64,000 nucleotides of DNA, from assembly GCA_017938365.1 (NCBI GenBank), contig JAGBBT010000109.1, positions 1 through 64,000 of the forward strand. Direction: 5' to 3'. The DNA is from Treponema sp. GTDB taxonomy: Bacteria; Spirochaetota; Spirochaetia; Treponematales; Treponemataceae. How positions within the stretch are numbered: position 1 is the stretch's first letter; each line of letters opens with the position of its first letter. The position numbers and the translations under genes are program-made. Under the pieces are notes generated by a model. That model was not told the DNA's origin. It searched no databases and worked only from the letters and a program-made list of their open reading frames with translations. Below, piece after piece: positions 25,598 to 32,985 of this stretch.

Positions 25598-26085
25598 TTA
25601 CTTTTTTTACTATATATTTCGTTTACAATCATTTGTGAGATAATTCTGTCAAATGTATCTGTAAATTTTTTGTATTCTTTTTGTCCATATGAATTTTTTT
25701 TGCCTTCATTTAATCCCAAGAATGATAAGTTTAAATTAAAATTTCTTTCGGAAAGTTTTTCTTTTATATTATCTTTTGTAAATAAAAAACCTCTGTCGTT
25801 CATAACTGTGATTTGTAATTGTGTTAATTTTTCTGCAAATGGAATATCCCTCGTAATAACTATATCCTTCGTAGTTGCATTTGAAAGTATATAATTGTCG
25901 GTGGAACCTTCTGTTTTTTCACAAATAATCATAGAAAATCTTGAGTCATTTTTTGGATGTGAAATATCTCTATTTGCAACAAAATATACAGTTAAGTCCT
26001 TTAATTTTGCATAGTCGATTATAAAGTTGCGAACTTCTTTTGGACAAGAATCAGCGTCTATCCATATTTTAAAACTATAACTCAT
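25594..26085 (-). CDS. YaiI/YqxD family protein (UPF0178, DUF188)
   Basis: A 163-residue protein with the family's hallmarks: WIDADSCPKEVRNFI at the N-terminus, EGSTDNYIL, VITRDIPFAEKL and NDRGFLFT. The aspartate pattern recalls NYN/PIN-type nucleases, but no biochemical role is established. Its start overlaps the end of zapA by 11 bases, so it is translated as part of the infC-rplT-zapA group. Confidence 0.9.
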   Translation of the reverse strand: MSYSFKIWIDADSCPKEVRNFIIDYAKLKDLTVYFVANRDISHPKNDSRFSMIICEKTEGSTDNYILSNATTKDIVITRDIPFAEKLTQLQITVMNDRGFLFTKDNIKEKLSERNFNLNLSFLGLNEGKKNSYGQKEYKKFTDTFDRIISQMIVNEIYSKKSN

Positions 26086-26386
26086 TTTTTAAAACGGATT
26101 CTAATTTAGAAATCATTTCCTTTGTTTTTTTTTCTATTTCAATACTAGTTTTATTTGAATTTTTTTCTGCATTTAAAACATTTTTTGATTTTTCTTTGTA
26201 TAATTCATCGCAGAGCATAATTCCTGCTAAAATCGATACATGTAATTGATTGCTAAGCATATGACTATTTTCAATTTCTGAAACAATCTTTGAGTAATAA
26301 TTAAGTAAATTTTTTAGATATTCATCATCTTCGCTTGCTTTTATAGAAAAACAAGTTCCGAGAACATTGATTTGCAAAGTTCCCAT
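26075..26386 (-). CDS. zapA: ZapA, Z-ring associated protein
   Basis: A 103-residue ZapA-family protein: an N-terminal beta-rich part (LQINVLGTCFSIKASEDDEYL) followed by helices and a coiled coil with the conserved VSILAGIMLCDELYK. ZapA crosslinks FtsZ filaments at midcell. It lies 12 bases after a coiled-coil gene that may encode its partner. An AGGT ribosome site lies before the ATG. Confidence 0.88.
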   Translation of the reverse strand: MGTLQINVLGTCFSIKASEDDEYLKNLLNYYSKIVSEIENSHMLSNQLHVSILAGIMLCDELYKEKSKNVLNAEKNSNKTSIEIEKKTKEMISKLESVLKNEL

Positions 26387-26398
26387 AGCATTACCTGT

Positions 26399-26890
26399 CT
26401 AAAATATATCAAACTGTGCTTGGCTAGAAGTTTCGCCTGTTGACTCTATTGGAGAATCTGTGGGAAATTCTTCATCTTCAATAACATCATTTTGGAAGTC
26501 ATTTAACGGAATATCTTCAAAGTTATTTTCTGTTGAAGTTTCTTGTTCTAAGATTTGATTTTGGAAGGAAGTATTATCTGTATTATAATCTTCTTGAAAA
26601 AGTTGATTTGTTGTATCAGAAGTAACATTTTCGATTGTTGAAGATGTTACTTCTGAATGTACTGCATTTTCTACAGTATTTAATCTTTCTAAAGCCTTTA
26701 ATATGCCTTCCTCGATTTTGTTCTGATCAGATTTAAAAGAAGAAAATTGCTCCGTTTTTGCTGAAAGTGCATTTGTGAGCTCTACGCATTTTCTACGTAA
26801 AGCAGCATTTTCTGCATTAAGCTGTGCAATTTTTGCAACAGCATTTTCAACCTTTTGCTCTAAAAGAAGAACTTGATCGAGTGAAATCAT
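26399..26890 (-). CDS. Coiled-coil protein with acidic tail, possibly ZapB-like
   Basis: A 163-residue protein. Residues 1-75 form a strong coiled coil (LEQKVENAVAKIAQLNAENA and continuing), while the rest is acidic, Ser/Thr/Glu-rich and probably disordered. It lies between rplT (3 bases) and zapA (12 bases). The N-terminus resembles ZapB-type division coiled coils, but similarity of coiled coils is weak evidence. The link to ZapA rests on gene order. Confidence 0.6.
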   Translation of the reverse strand: MISLDQVLLLEQKVENAVAKIAQLNAENAALRRKCVELTNALSAKTEQFSSFKSDQNKIEEGILKALERLNTVENAVHSEVTSSTIENVTSDTTNQLFQEDYNTDNTSFQNQILEQETSTENNFEDIPLNDFQNDVIEDEEFPTDSPIESTGETSSQAQFDIF

Positions 26891-26893
26891 ATT

Positions 26894-27253
26894 TTATGCC
26901 TTTAATGCTTTCTTTGCTACTTCTACTACAGCTTTGAATGCTACTGGATCCTCAATAGCCATATTAGAAAGTGCTTTACGATTAAGAGCTACACCAGCTT
27001 TTGTTAAACCATCGATAAAGCGTGAATAAGAAAGACCTTCATCACGAACTGCTGCATTAATACGAGCAATCCATAACTGACGGAAGTCACCTTTACGATC
27101 ACGACGGTCAACATATGCATGACGAAGTGCTTTTGTTACAGCATCTTTTGCTGCCTTATAGTTTGTTCCGCGACGACCAGTAAATCCTTTTGCTAATTTA
27201 AGGATCTTTGCACGGCGATTATTACGTTTTGTTCCATCTACTGCTCTAGACAT
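26894..27253 (-). CDS. rplT: Ribosomal protein L20
   Basis: A 119-residue L20: [76 protein letters not shown]. It binds 23S rRNA early in assembly of the large subunit. It is part of infC-rpmI-rplT and has a clear AGGAG ribosome site. Confidence 0.98.
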   Translation of the reverse strand: MSRAVDGTKRNNRRAKILKLAKGFTGRRGTNYKAAKDAVTKALRHAYVDRRDRKGDFRQLWIARINAAVRDEGLSYSRFIDGLTKAGVALNRKALSNMAIEDPVAFKAVVEVAKKALKA

Positions 27254-27269
27254 CTTATTCTCCTATTGA

Positions 27270-27470
27270 TTAACCGTATGGAAGCTGTTGCTTACGGATT
27301 CTTGCTGCTGAATCTTCTGAAAGGATTCCTGCACCACGGAGATGCATCTTACGCTTTGAAGATTTCTTTGTCAAAATATGACGAAGATTCATCTTCTTGT
27401 ACTTTACTTTACCTGTGCCAGTGAGTGAAAAACGTTTGGCAGAGGATTTTTTTGTCTTCATTTTAGGCAT
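27270..27470 (-). CDS. rpmI: Ribosomal protein L35
   Basis: A 66-residue L35, highly basic: [20 protein letters not shown], then [20 protein letters not shown]. Middle gene of the conserved infC-rpmI-rplT operon, 17 bases from each neighbour, with a GAGGT ribosome site. Confidence 0.97.
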   Translation of the reverse strand: MPKMKTKKSSAKRFSLTGTGKVKYKKMNLRHILTKKSSKRKMHLRGAGILSEDSAARIRKQQLPYG

Positions 27471-27487
27471 TTTCTTTACCTCATTCC

Positions 27488-28009
27488 TTATTTGGCTTTT
27501 GAATTTAAGGTCATTGACATGAATCTACCTTCCATTGCAGCAGGTTTTTCAATTGCATATGAACCTTCTTGAAGCCTTTTCAATACTTCGTTCAGTACAT
27601 CGTATCCTAATTCTGTGTGTGCAAGTTCTCTACCACGGAAACGGATAGTAACTTTTACTTTATCACCTTCGTTTAGAAATTCCTGAACATGTTTTGCCTT
27701 TGTATCCAAATCTCCTGAACCAATCTTTGGTTGCATTCTGATTTCTTTGATTTTAAGGACTTTTTGGTTCTTGCGAGAATCACGGAGTCTTTTTTCTTGT
27801 TCGAACCTATACTTTCCGTAATCAAGAATTTTACAAACCGGTGGATTTGCGTTAGGTGAGACTTCTACAAGGTCTAGGTCTCTATCTTTTGCTATTTCTA
27901 AGGCTTCTCTTGTTGGTATAATACCATTCTGTCCACCTTCTTCATCAATCAACCTAACCTCGCGTACACGGATTTGTTCGTTAATCCGTAAACCTTTTAC
28001 GTCTGCCAA
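27488..28009 (-). CDS. infC: Translation initiation factor IF-3, TTG start
   Basis: A 173-residue IF-3: N-domain [20 protein letters not shown], the linker, then the C-domain [19 protein letters not shown] and [13 protein letters not shown]. It binds the 30S subunit and checks start-codon choice. The start is TTG at 28009-28007, placed by a full AGGAGGAA at 28019-28012. IF-3 rejects weak starts, so an unusual start codon on its own gene fits the autoregulation known in E. coli (where it is AUU); that it works here is inference. Confidence 0.96.
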   Translation of the reverse strand: MADVKGLRINEQIRVREVRLIDEEGGQNGIIPTREALEIAKDRDLDLVEVSPNANPPVCKILDYGKYRFEQEKRLRDSRKNQKVLKIKEIRMQPKIGSGDLDTKAKHVQEFLNEGDKVKVTIRFRGRELAHTELGYDVLNEVLKRLQEGSYAIEKPAAMEGRFMSMTLNSKAK

Positions 28010-28020
28010 CGTTCCTCCTT

Positions 28021-28035
28021 GTGTTTATAAAACAC
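28021..28035 (-). promoter_or_regulatory. Small hairpin directly upstream of the infC ribosome site
   Basis: GTGTTT and AAACAC form a 6-bp stem with a 3-base loop in the infC leader, ending one base before the Shine-Dalgarno region. It could affect ribosome access. Sequence evidence only. Confidence 0.4.
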
Positions 28036-28107
28036 TATTAAAAAGTATGTCTTTGATAATAACAAAAATAAAATGAATGTGTCTAGTCTCTTTGCTTATA
28101 AATTAAG

Positions 28108-28136
28108 TATTTACACAACTTTGCTACTTGTTTCAA
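28108..28136 (-). promoter_or_regulatory. Putative sigma-70 promoter of infC-rpmI-rplT
   Basis: On the minus strand TTGAAA (28136-28131), 17 bases, TAAATA (28113-28108). The leader would be about 90 bases. It overlaps the -35 of the divergent membrane-protein promoter. Confidence 0.55.
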
Positions 28137-28156
28137 ATGATTGTTCGTGATATTTT
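28128..28156 (+). promoter_or_regulatory. Putative promoter of the seven-helix membrane protein, leaderless layout
   Basis: TTGTTT (28128-28133), 17 bases, TATTTT (28151-28156) preceded by TGA, then six bases and the ATG. No ribosome site is present in TTTACA before the start. Confidence 0.5.
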
Positions 28157-28162
28157 TTTACA

Positions 28163-28840
28163 ATGTATTTATTTTCTTTTTTTATTTTTCCAATTCTAGT
28201 TTTATATTATTTGAGTATAGCAATAAAAAATACTGAACAACTGAATTACATAAAAGAACGAATGCTTGTTCCTATTTTTTCTTTTGTTTTGGCTATTATA
28301 GTTTGTGGTATAGATGCTTTCTTTGTTTTTGAAAGTTCTTATTTTGGTGAAAATATTCTCTTGTATTCCTTGAGATATTGGTTTTCACTGATTATTGTTC
28401 CATCTTTGTTTTATTTTTTCTATATTCTTTTTTCTAAAGATTCTTGGGTGGATCGAGTTAATACATATTTTATTTTTATAGTTCCGTTTTATGCTGTTTA
28501 TATGCCGTTTAAAATTATGAGTTATAATTCGGATTCTTTTTTTATTGCTTTTATAAAGCCTATTTTGTGTGTTTCTTGTGTATATATTATTTTTTTTGAA
28601 ATAAAGAACATATATGAATGTGTTATAAATAAATCCTATAAGGTTGTTTTGTTTGGAATTTTACTTTTAGTTGAATCATTATTTCCATTTTTTATTGAGG
28701 CCATGTGGTTTTATTCCTATAATTTTTTTATATGGTTTGTATTGTCAATTATTTATGTTTTGTATGTTGCCACAAAGACTAGGCGATTTAGTCCAGAATA
28801 TTGGTTGAATGAGTTAAAAAGAGTTTTTAAAACTAAATAA
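28163..28840 (+). CDS. Unknown integral membrane protein with about seven helices
   Basis: A 225-residue, very Phe/Ile/Tyr-rich protein. Hydrophobic stretches lie near 1-21, 33-56, 66-90, 98-118, 125-146, 158-182 and 185-203, and a basic tail (TKTRRFSPEYWLNELKRVFK) closes it. I recognise no family. It stands alone between divergent infC and convergent fba, ends in a strong terminator, and its start looks leaderless. No signal peptide cleavage site is evident. The even codon pattern and its own promoter and terminator support a real gene. Confidence 0.7.
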   Translation: MYLFSFFIFPILVLYYLSIAIKNTEQLNYIKERMLVPIFSFVLAIIVCGIDAFFVFESSYFGENILLYSLRYWFSLIIVPSLFYFFYILFSKDSWVDRVNTYFIFIVPFYAVYMPFKIMSYNSDSFFIAFIKPILCVSCVYIIFFEIKNIYECVINKSYKVVLFGILLLVESLFPFFIEAMWFYSYNFFIWFVLSIIYVLYVATKTRRFSPEYWLNELKRVFKTK

Positions 28841-28842
28841 TC

Positions 28843-28880
28843 AAAAAAAAACGAACTACTTAGGTAGTTCGTTTTTTTTG
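28843..28880. terminator. Bidirectional terminator between the membrane protein gene and fba
   Basis: A 9-bp stem ACGAACTAC/GTAGTTCGT (28851-28859 and 28864-28872) with a TTAG loop, flanked by an A run on the left and a T run on the right, so it can end transcripts from both convergent genes. Confidence 0.92.
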
Positions 28881-28890
28881 TTAGAAGTTA

Positions 28891-29883
28891 TTAAGCTTTT
28901 CCAGCAGAACCTAAAACATTTTTATTTTTATGAGCATACATTTTTTTCAATTCATCTCTAGCAGGACCTAAAAACTTTCTTGGGTCAAACTCTTCTGGAT
29001 TTTCTGCTAAGGTTTTTCTTACAAGCGCAGTCATAGCAAGTCTTCCATCTGAATCGATATTTATTTTACAAACAGCTGATTTTGCTGCTTTTCTTAATTG
29101 TTCTTCTGGGATACCAACTGAATCTGGAATTTTTCCACCATATTGTTCTATCATTTTTACATATTCAACAGGAACAGAAGATGAACCGTGTAATACAATT
29201 GGGAATCCTGGTAATTTTTTTTCTATTTCCTCAAGAATATCAAAGGCTAGTGGTGGAGGAATCAATACTCCGTCTTCATTTCTTGTACATTGCTCTGGTG
29301 TAAATTTACAACGTCCGTGACTTGTTCCAATAGATATTGCTAATGAATCAACTCCTGTTTTAGAAACAAAATCCTGAACTTCTTCAGGTTTTGTGTAGTG
29401 ACTTTCTGCTGCACTTACTTCGTCTTCTACACCTGCCAAAACTCCTAATTCTCCTTCTACAGTTACTCCATGTTTATGAGCATAGTCACATACTTTTTTT
29501 GTCAATGCGACATTTTCGTCGTAAGGTAAAGAACTTCCGTCAATCATTACTGAAGAAAATCCGTTTTCTATACAATCTACACATAGTTCGTAAGAATTTC
29601 CGTGATCAAGGTGTAAAACAATCGGAATGTCATAACCTAATTCATGTGCGTATTCTACCGCTGCTTTTGCCATATTTCTTAAGAAAAATTTATCTGCATA
29701 CTTTCTTGCTCCGTTTGAAACTTGAAGTATAACAGGAGATTTCGTTTCTACACATGCTTGGATTATAGCTTGTAACTGTTCCATGTTATTAAAATTGTAA
29801 GCAGGAATTGCATAGCCTCCCTTTATTGCTTTTTCGAATAAATCCTTTGTGTTTACTAATCCAAGATCTTTGTAGTTAGTCAT
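28891..29883 (-). CDS. fba: Fructose-1,6-bisphosphate aldolase, class II
   Basis: A 330-residue zinc-dependent aldolase: AIPAYNFNNMEQLQAII, VLHLDHGNSYELC with the metal-binding and catalytic residues, VMIDGSSLP, the VEGELGVLAGVED loop, SIGTSHGRCKF and IVLHGSSSVP. It splits fructose bisphosphate in glycolysis. An AGGGAG site precedes the start. In Treponema pallidum I recall the same aldolase beside two flaA-like genes, as here; that is memory, not checked. Confidence 0.96.
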   Translation of the reverse strand: MTNYKDLGLVNTKDLFEKAIKGGYAIPAYNFNNMEQLQAIIQACVETKSPVILQVSNGARKYADKFFLRNMAKAAVEYAHELGYDIPIVLHLDHGNSYELCVDCIENGFSSVMIDGSSLPYDENVALTKKVCDYAHKHGVTVEGELGVLAGVEDEVSAAESHYTKPEEVQDFVSKTGVDSLAISIGTSHGRCKFTPEQCTRNEDGVLIPPPLAFDILEEIEKKLPGFPIVLHGSSSVPVEYVKMIEQYGGKIPDSVGIPEEQLRKAAKSAVCKINIDSDGRLAMTALVRKTLAENPEEFDPRKFLGPARDELKKMYAHKNKNVLGSAGKA

Positions 29884-29934
29884 TTTTTTATTCTCCCTTG
29901 TGTTTTGATATTAAAAATATAAATTTCTATAATA

Positions 29935-29963
29935 ATTATGCTCATTAAAGTTGATAAAATCAA
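29935..29963 (-). promoter_or_regulatory. Putative sigma-70 promoter of fba
   Basis: On the minus strand TTGATT (29963-29958), 17 bases and CATAAT (29940-29935), giving a leader of about 45 bases. It is divergent from the flaA promoter. Confidence 0.55.
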
Positions 29964-30001
29964 GTTTAATTACAATTATAATTAAAATATAAATAAAGAG
30001 T

Positions 30002-30030
30002 TTGACAAAGAAGAAAGAGGAAAATATAAT
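30002..30030 (+). promoter_or_regulatory. Consensus sigma-70 promoter of the flaA-like pair
   Basis: TTGACA (30002-30007), exactly 17 bases, TATAAT (30025-30030): a perfect consensus promoter and the best in the window. It predicts high constitutive expression of the sheath proteins, with a leader of about 75 bases. Confidence 0.85.
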
Positions 30031-30062
30031 CAAAATGTTATATAATTATTTTGAATAATTTT

Positions 30063-30070
30063 ACCGATAA
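30063..30070 (+). promoter_or_regulatory. Possible flagellar sigma-28 type -10 element
   Basis: ACCGATAA lies 43 bases before the first flaA ATG and differs by one base from the enteric FliA -10 GCCGATAA. The -35 region (TAATTATT near 30043) is a poor match to TAAAGTTT. The same octamer is found just before flgB. Confidence 0.35.
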
Positions 30071-30112
30071 CTAAAAAAAAGTGTTTTTACACAAATATAA
30101 GGAGTTTTCAGA

Positions 30113-30862
30113 ATGAAAAAAGGCATGGTTTTGTTGACTAGTCTTGCTTTTTTGCTTGTTTTGGGTGTGCCTGTATTTGCACAGCCAAGTAGCAGAGCTG
30201 TAGAAACTTTTATCATTGATAATTTCGATGATAAAGGAGAATACGAATGGTCTTGGAACATTAATACTAGTCGTTTTATTGACAGTGAGAACGGTTTTCC
30301 AAAAATGAGTTATTTTGAAGGACAGCCAAATTCTCTTAAGGTTTTGAATAAAGATAAAGATTCAACTCCTAAAGTTCTTGGTGTTAAGACTAGTTATTTG
30401 CGTAAAGGTGAAAACTGGTTTGAAGTTTATCCTGAAAAAGATGGAAAAGCATACGAAATTCCATTTTTGGGTACAGTAACTCAGATTGATTTTTGGGTTT
30501 GGGGTGCTAACTATCTTTATTTTGTTGATCTTTTGGTTAGAGATGCTGATGGTCGTGTTCATACACTTCCTGCAGGAAATCTTGCTTTTGAAGGTTGGAG
30601 AAATGTTATTGTAAGTATGCCAACTTATATTCGTCAACATTCAAGACTTCGAAGTGGTCCTACATCTTTAACATTTGTAGGTTTCCGTGTTCGCACAGAT
30701 CCTGATGAATATGTTGATGATTTTAATATCTTCTTTGATCAGTTGAAATATACAACTAATACATTAAGTAATATTTTTGATGGTTACGAACTTAAAGATA
30801 TAGATTTTGGCGATTCTTCTTCAAAATCAAATTCAAGTAATTCTGTAAGCGAGGCAAAATAA
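30113..30862 (+). CDS. flaA: FlaA-family flagellar filament sheath protein (first copy)
   Basis: A 249-residue secreted protein with signal peptide MKKGMVLLTSLAFLLVLGVPVFAQ. The mature part matches spirochete FlaA-like outer-layer proteins: FIIDNFDDKGEYEWSWN, LGVKTSYLRKGENWFEVYP, IDFWVWGANYLYFVDLLVRD, FEGWRNVIVSMP and FVGFRVRTDP. At about 250 residues it resembles the shorter FlaA2-type proteins rather than the ~350-residue FlaA1. It would coat the periplasmic flagellar filament. Strong AAGGAG site. Its stop overlaps the next ATG (TAATG), so translation of the pair is coupled. Confidence 0.88.
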   Translation: MKKGMVLLTSLAFLLVLGVPVFAQPSSRAVETFIIDNFDDKGEYEWSWNINTSRFIDSENGFPKMSYFEGQPNSLKVLNKDKDSTPKVLGVKTSYLRKGENWFEVYPEKDGKAYEIPFLGTVTQIDFWVWGANYLYFVDLLVRDADGRVHTLPAGNLAFEGWRNVIVSMPTYIRQHSRLRSGPTSLTFVGFRVRTDPDEYVDDFNIFFDQLKYTTNTLSNIFDGYELKDIDFGDSSSKSNSSNSVSEAK

Positions 30863-31575
30863 TGAAAAAAGTTTTATCTGTTGTTCTAGCTTTTGCTACA
30901 TTCGGAATGGTTTTTGCTCAGACTTCTAGTCTTTCTGAACCAGATCCAACAGTTATTGGTGCTGATTCTGCTAAGCAGGCCTTGAGAGAGGTTTCTGTTG
31001 ATAGATTTGAGATTGAAGGATCATGGAATTCTCATATTTCTCCTGATTACGGTGTAATTTCATCTCGTCTTTTTGAAGGTAGTCCTGCTATGAAAGAACC
31101 TTTAAAAGGTGACGAAGAAGCTGAAGATTCAAAAGTTTTAGGTGCTAAAGTTGAATTCTTCCGTAGAGGGGTAAATTCATTTTATATTAAGTCAACTCGT
31201 CCGATTCCAATTGAAGGTGTAACAAAAACTGTTTCTGTTTGGGTTGCTGGTCGTAACATGGCTCATGAGATGTTTTTGTTAGTTCAGGATTATTACGGAA
31301 ATAATTTTGAACTTTTCCTCGGAAATTTAGGGTTCAGTGGTTGGAAAAAACTTACTGTTGCAATTCCTCCAACTCCAGATGGAGAACATGGAATTATTCA
31401 GCAGAGTGCTTATGATGGAGTTAGACCAGGTCTTCGCATTTTAGGTTTTAGAATTGATTGTAATCCAATGTTGGCTCGTGGTCAGTACTATATCTATTTT
31501 GATGATCTTCGTGCAGTTACAGATCTTTATGATGTTGAAAACCGTGATGAAGATGATATGAATGATGATTGGTAA
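30862..31575 (+). CDS. FlaA-family flagellar filament sheath protein (second copy)
   Basis: A 237-residue paralog of the previous gene, sharing its last base with the previous stop. Signal peptide MKKVLSVVLAFATFGMVFAQ. Parallel motifs are VLGAKVEFFRRGVNSFYIKS, VSVWVAGRNMAHEMFLLVQD, LGNLGFSGWKKLTVAIPP and LGFRIDCNPM, then a very acidic end (ENRDEDDMNDDW). The pair likely gives two sheath subunits from one mRNA, ended by the terminator at 31601. Confidence 0.85.
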   Translation: MKKVLSVVLAFATFGMVFAQTSSLSEPDPTVIGADSAKQALREVSVDRFEIEGSWNSHISPDYGVISSRLFEGSPAMKEPLKGDEEAEDSKVLGAKVEFFRRGVNSFYIKSTRPIPIEGVTKTVSVWVAGRNMAHEMFLLVQDYYGNNFELFLGNLGFSGWKKLTVAIPPTPDGEHGIIQQSAYDGVRPGLRILGFRIDCNPMLARGQYYIYFDDLRAVTDLYDVENRDEDDMNDDW

Positions 31576-31600
31576 TCTTTAGTTTTTTACTGAAAACTTT

Positions 31601-31638
31601 AAAAGGTGCTGAAAGTTTTTCTTTTGGCACCTTTTTTT
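31601..31638 (+). terminator. Terminator of the flaA-like pair
   Basis: AAAAGGTGC (31601-31609) pairs with GCACCTTTT (31627-31635), and the stem can continue inward through wobble pairs (GCTGAAAG with CTTTTGGC). A T run ends it. It abuts the stop codon of the convergent gene at 31637. Confidence 0.88.
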
Positions 31639-32350
31639 AATTTATTTGATACAGTTTGTTTCTGCCTTGTTTTCCTATCTCGGAAATTATTTCAAGTTTT
31701 TTGAGCATCCATATTAAAATCGTATATGTATTTTCTGTTGTTTTATTAACTTCTTTTTGTAGTTCTTTTTTTAATTGTTGAGATGTAAAAGGTGATTTTA
31801 ATGCCAAAGGAAGTAGTGTTTTATAGTCATAATAGCTTTGTAAAGTTCGTTTTGAGTTTACAGAAATTAATAATTTGTCTATAGGAATCCAATTTTTTAA
31901 ATATTTTCGACTTTTATTTTTTAATTGTGATTTTTCTTTTGTTTGTAATCGTTTTTCCACAATAGAAACAAATATAACTTCTAAAGTGAAATTTTGATTT
32001 AATAAAAAATTGTATATACCTGTGAGTTTTCTTAAAATTGAGTAAATATTTTCTTTCTTTGGGCTTTTTCGTCTTGAAATTAAAATGCCTTCCTTATTGT
32101 ATAACTCTATGTATTTTTCCTCTATAATTGGGTGAACTATCTTTATTTTAAAATCATTTTTTATACAAAATTCTATTTTTTTCTTTAACGCAGAAATATT
32201 ACTTGTTTGTATTTCTATAATACTATTATCTTCCGTGATTACATCGTAAATATAATTGTTAATTTTTTGTTCTGTTTTTCCGTTGAACTGTGTGGCGTAA
32301 ATTTCTTTTATTTTTTTATGTAATGAAGTTTCGTTGTAAGTATTTATCAT
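31637..32350 (-). CDS. Unknown protein with nuclease-like N-terminus and winged-helix-like C-terminus
   Basis: A 237-residue basic protein with no signal peptide. Residues 1-60 contain NNYIYDVITEDNSIIEIQTS, with D36 and E46-x-Q48 spaced like a PD-(D/E)xK nuclease core. The segment after it (ILISRRKSPKKENIYSILRKL) is basic. The last 60 residues (FTSQQLKKELQKEV, TIL IWMLKKLEIISEIGKQGRNKLYQIN region) look like a winged helix. It resembles a widespread uncharacterised family that I recall as DUF8091, not verified. Divergent from mraZ. A weak AGG precedes the ATG. Confidence 0.72.
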   Translation of the reverse strand: MINTYNETSLHKKIKEIYATQFNGKTEQKINNYIYDVITEDNSIIEIQTSNISALKKKIEFCIKNDFKIKIVHPIIEEKYIELYNKEGILISRRKSPKKENIYSILRKLTGIYNFLLNQNFTLEVIFVSIVEKRLQTKEKSQLKNKSRKYLKNWIPIDKLLISVNSKRTLQSYYDYKTLLPLALKSPFTSQQLKKELQKEVNKTTENTYTILIWMLKKLEIISEIGKQGRNKLYQIN

Positions 32351-32428
32351 TATTCTTGCCTATTATTTTGATTATTTTTTTTATTTGCAAAATTAATCCA
32401 AAAAATTATATTATCGTCTTTTTTTTTA

Positions 32429-32456
32429 TTGACTTTATGAATTTTATCGTTAAAAT
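32429..32456 (+). promoter_or_regulatory. Putative sigma-70 promoter of the mraZ division cluster
   Basis: TTGACT (32429-32434), 16 bases, TAAAAT (32451-32456). The start of transcription would fall at about 32463, immediately before the first GTGG box. Confidence 0.65.
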
Positions 32457-32463
32457 GATAATT

Positions 32464-32499
32464 AAGTGGGAAAAAGTGGAGTAAAGTGGTAAATTGTGG
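32464..32499 (+). promoter_or_regulatory. MraZ operator: four GTGG boxes at 10-bp spacing
   Basis: GTGG occurs at 32466, 32476, 32486 and 32496, in contexts AAGTGGG, AAGTGGA, AAGTGGT and TTGTGGA, all on the same face of the helix. MraZ is known to bind short G-rich direct repeats with 10-bp period upstream of its own gene. The boxes cover the initial transcribed region and reach the mraZ start, fitting autorepression. Confidence 0.85.
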
Positions 32500-32501
32500 A
32501 G

Positions 32502-32957
32502 ATGAAACTGTTAACAGGTGAGTATCGTAACACGCTTGATGAAAAAGGGAGAATTCTTTTTCCTGTAAAGTTACGTAACGAGCTTTTTTCAAATAATGAA
32601 AAAACAACTCTGATTGTTACTCAGTCTTTTGATCGTTGTTTATGGCTTTATACTGTTGATGAATGGGCGAAATTATCTTCAAAAATAATGGATACAGCTT
32701 CGCCATTTAATAAACAAAATAGGCTTGTTCTTAGAAGTCTTATTGCTCCAGCTCAGGAAATTGAATTAGATAAGTCTGGGCGCCTTTCTATCCCACAAAG
32801 TTTGCGTGAATATGCAAATTTAACTAAGGATTGTGTAATTCTTGGTATTAATAAGTATATAGAGCTTTGGGATCTTGAAACTTATAGTAATTATCTTTTA
32901 GAAAATGAGGAATCTCTAAAGGATGCTGCTGAAGCTTTAAGTGAAATTAGCTTTTAA
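32502..32957 (+). CDS. mraZ: MraZ, transcriptional regulator of the division cluster
   Basis: A 151-residue MraZ with two AbrB/MraZ repeats: TGEYRNTLDEKGRILFPVKL near the N-terminus and EIELDKSGRLSIPQSLREYA in the second half. It binds the repeats in front of its own gene and controls the dcw cluster. The start is uncertain: ATG at 32502 fits homologs but has GGAG directly abutting it; GTG at 32496 is an alternative that overlaps the fourth box. It lies 28 bases before rsmH. Confidence 0.93.
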   Translation: MKLLTGEYRNTLDEKGRILFPVKLRNELFSNNEKTTLIVTQSFDRCLWLYTVDEWAKLSSKIMDTASPFNKQNRLVLRSLIAPAQEIELDKSGRLSIPQSLREYANLTKDCVILGINKYIELWDLETYSNYLLENEESLKDAAEALSEISF

Positions 32958-32985
32958 TTAAAAAATGTTGTAAGGATAGAAGAAG

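Noticed and set aside
32466..32499. Short direct repeats as a possible CRISPR or iteron array
   Set aside because: Four 4-7 base boxes with 10-bp period directly before mraZ fit the known MraZ operator; repeats are far too short for CRISPR and no Rep gene or origin feature is near.
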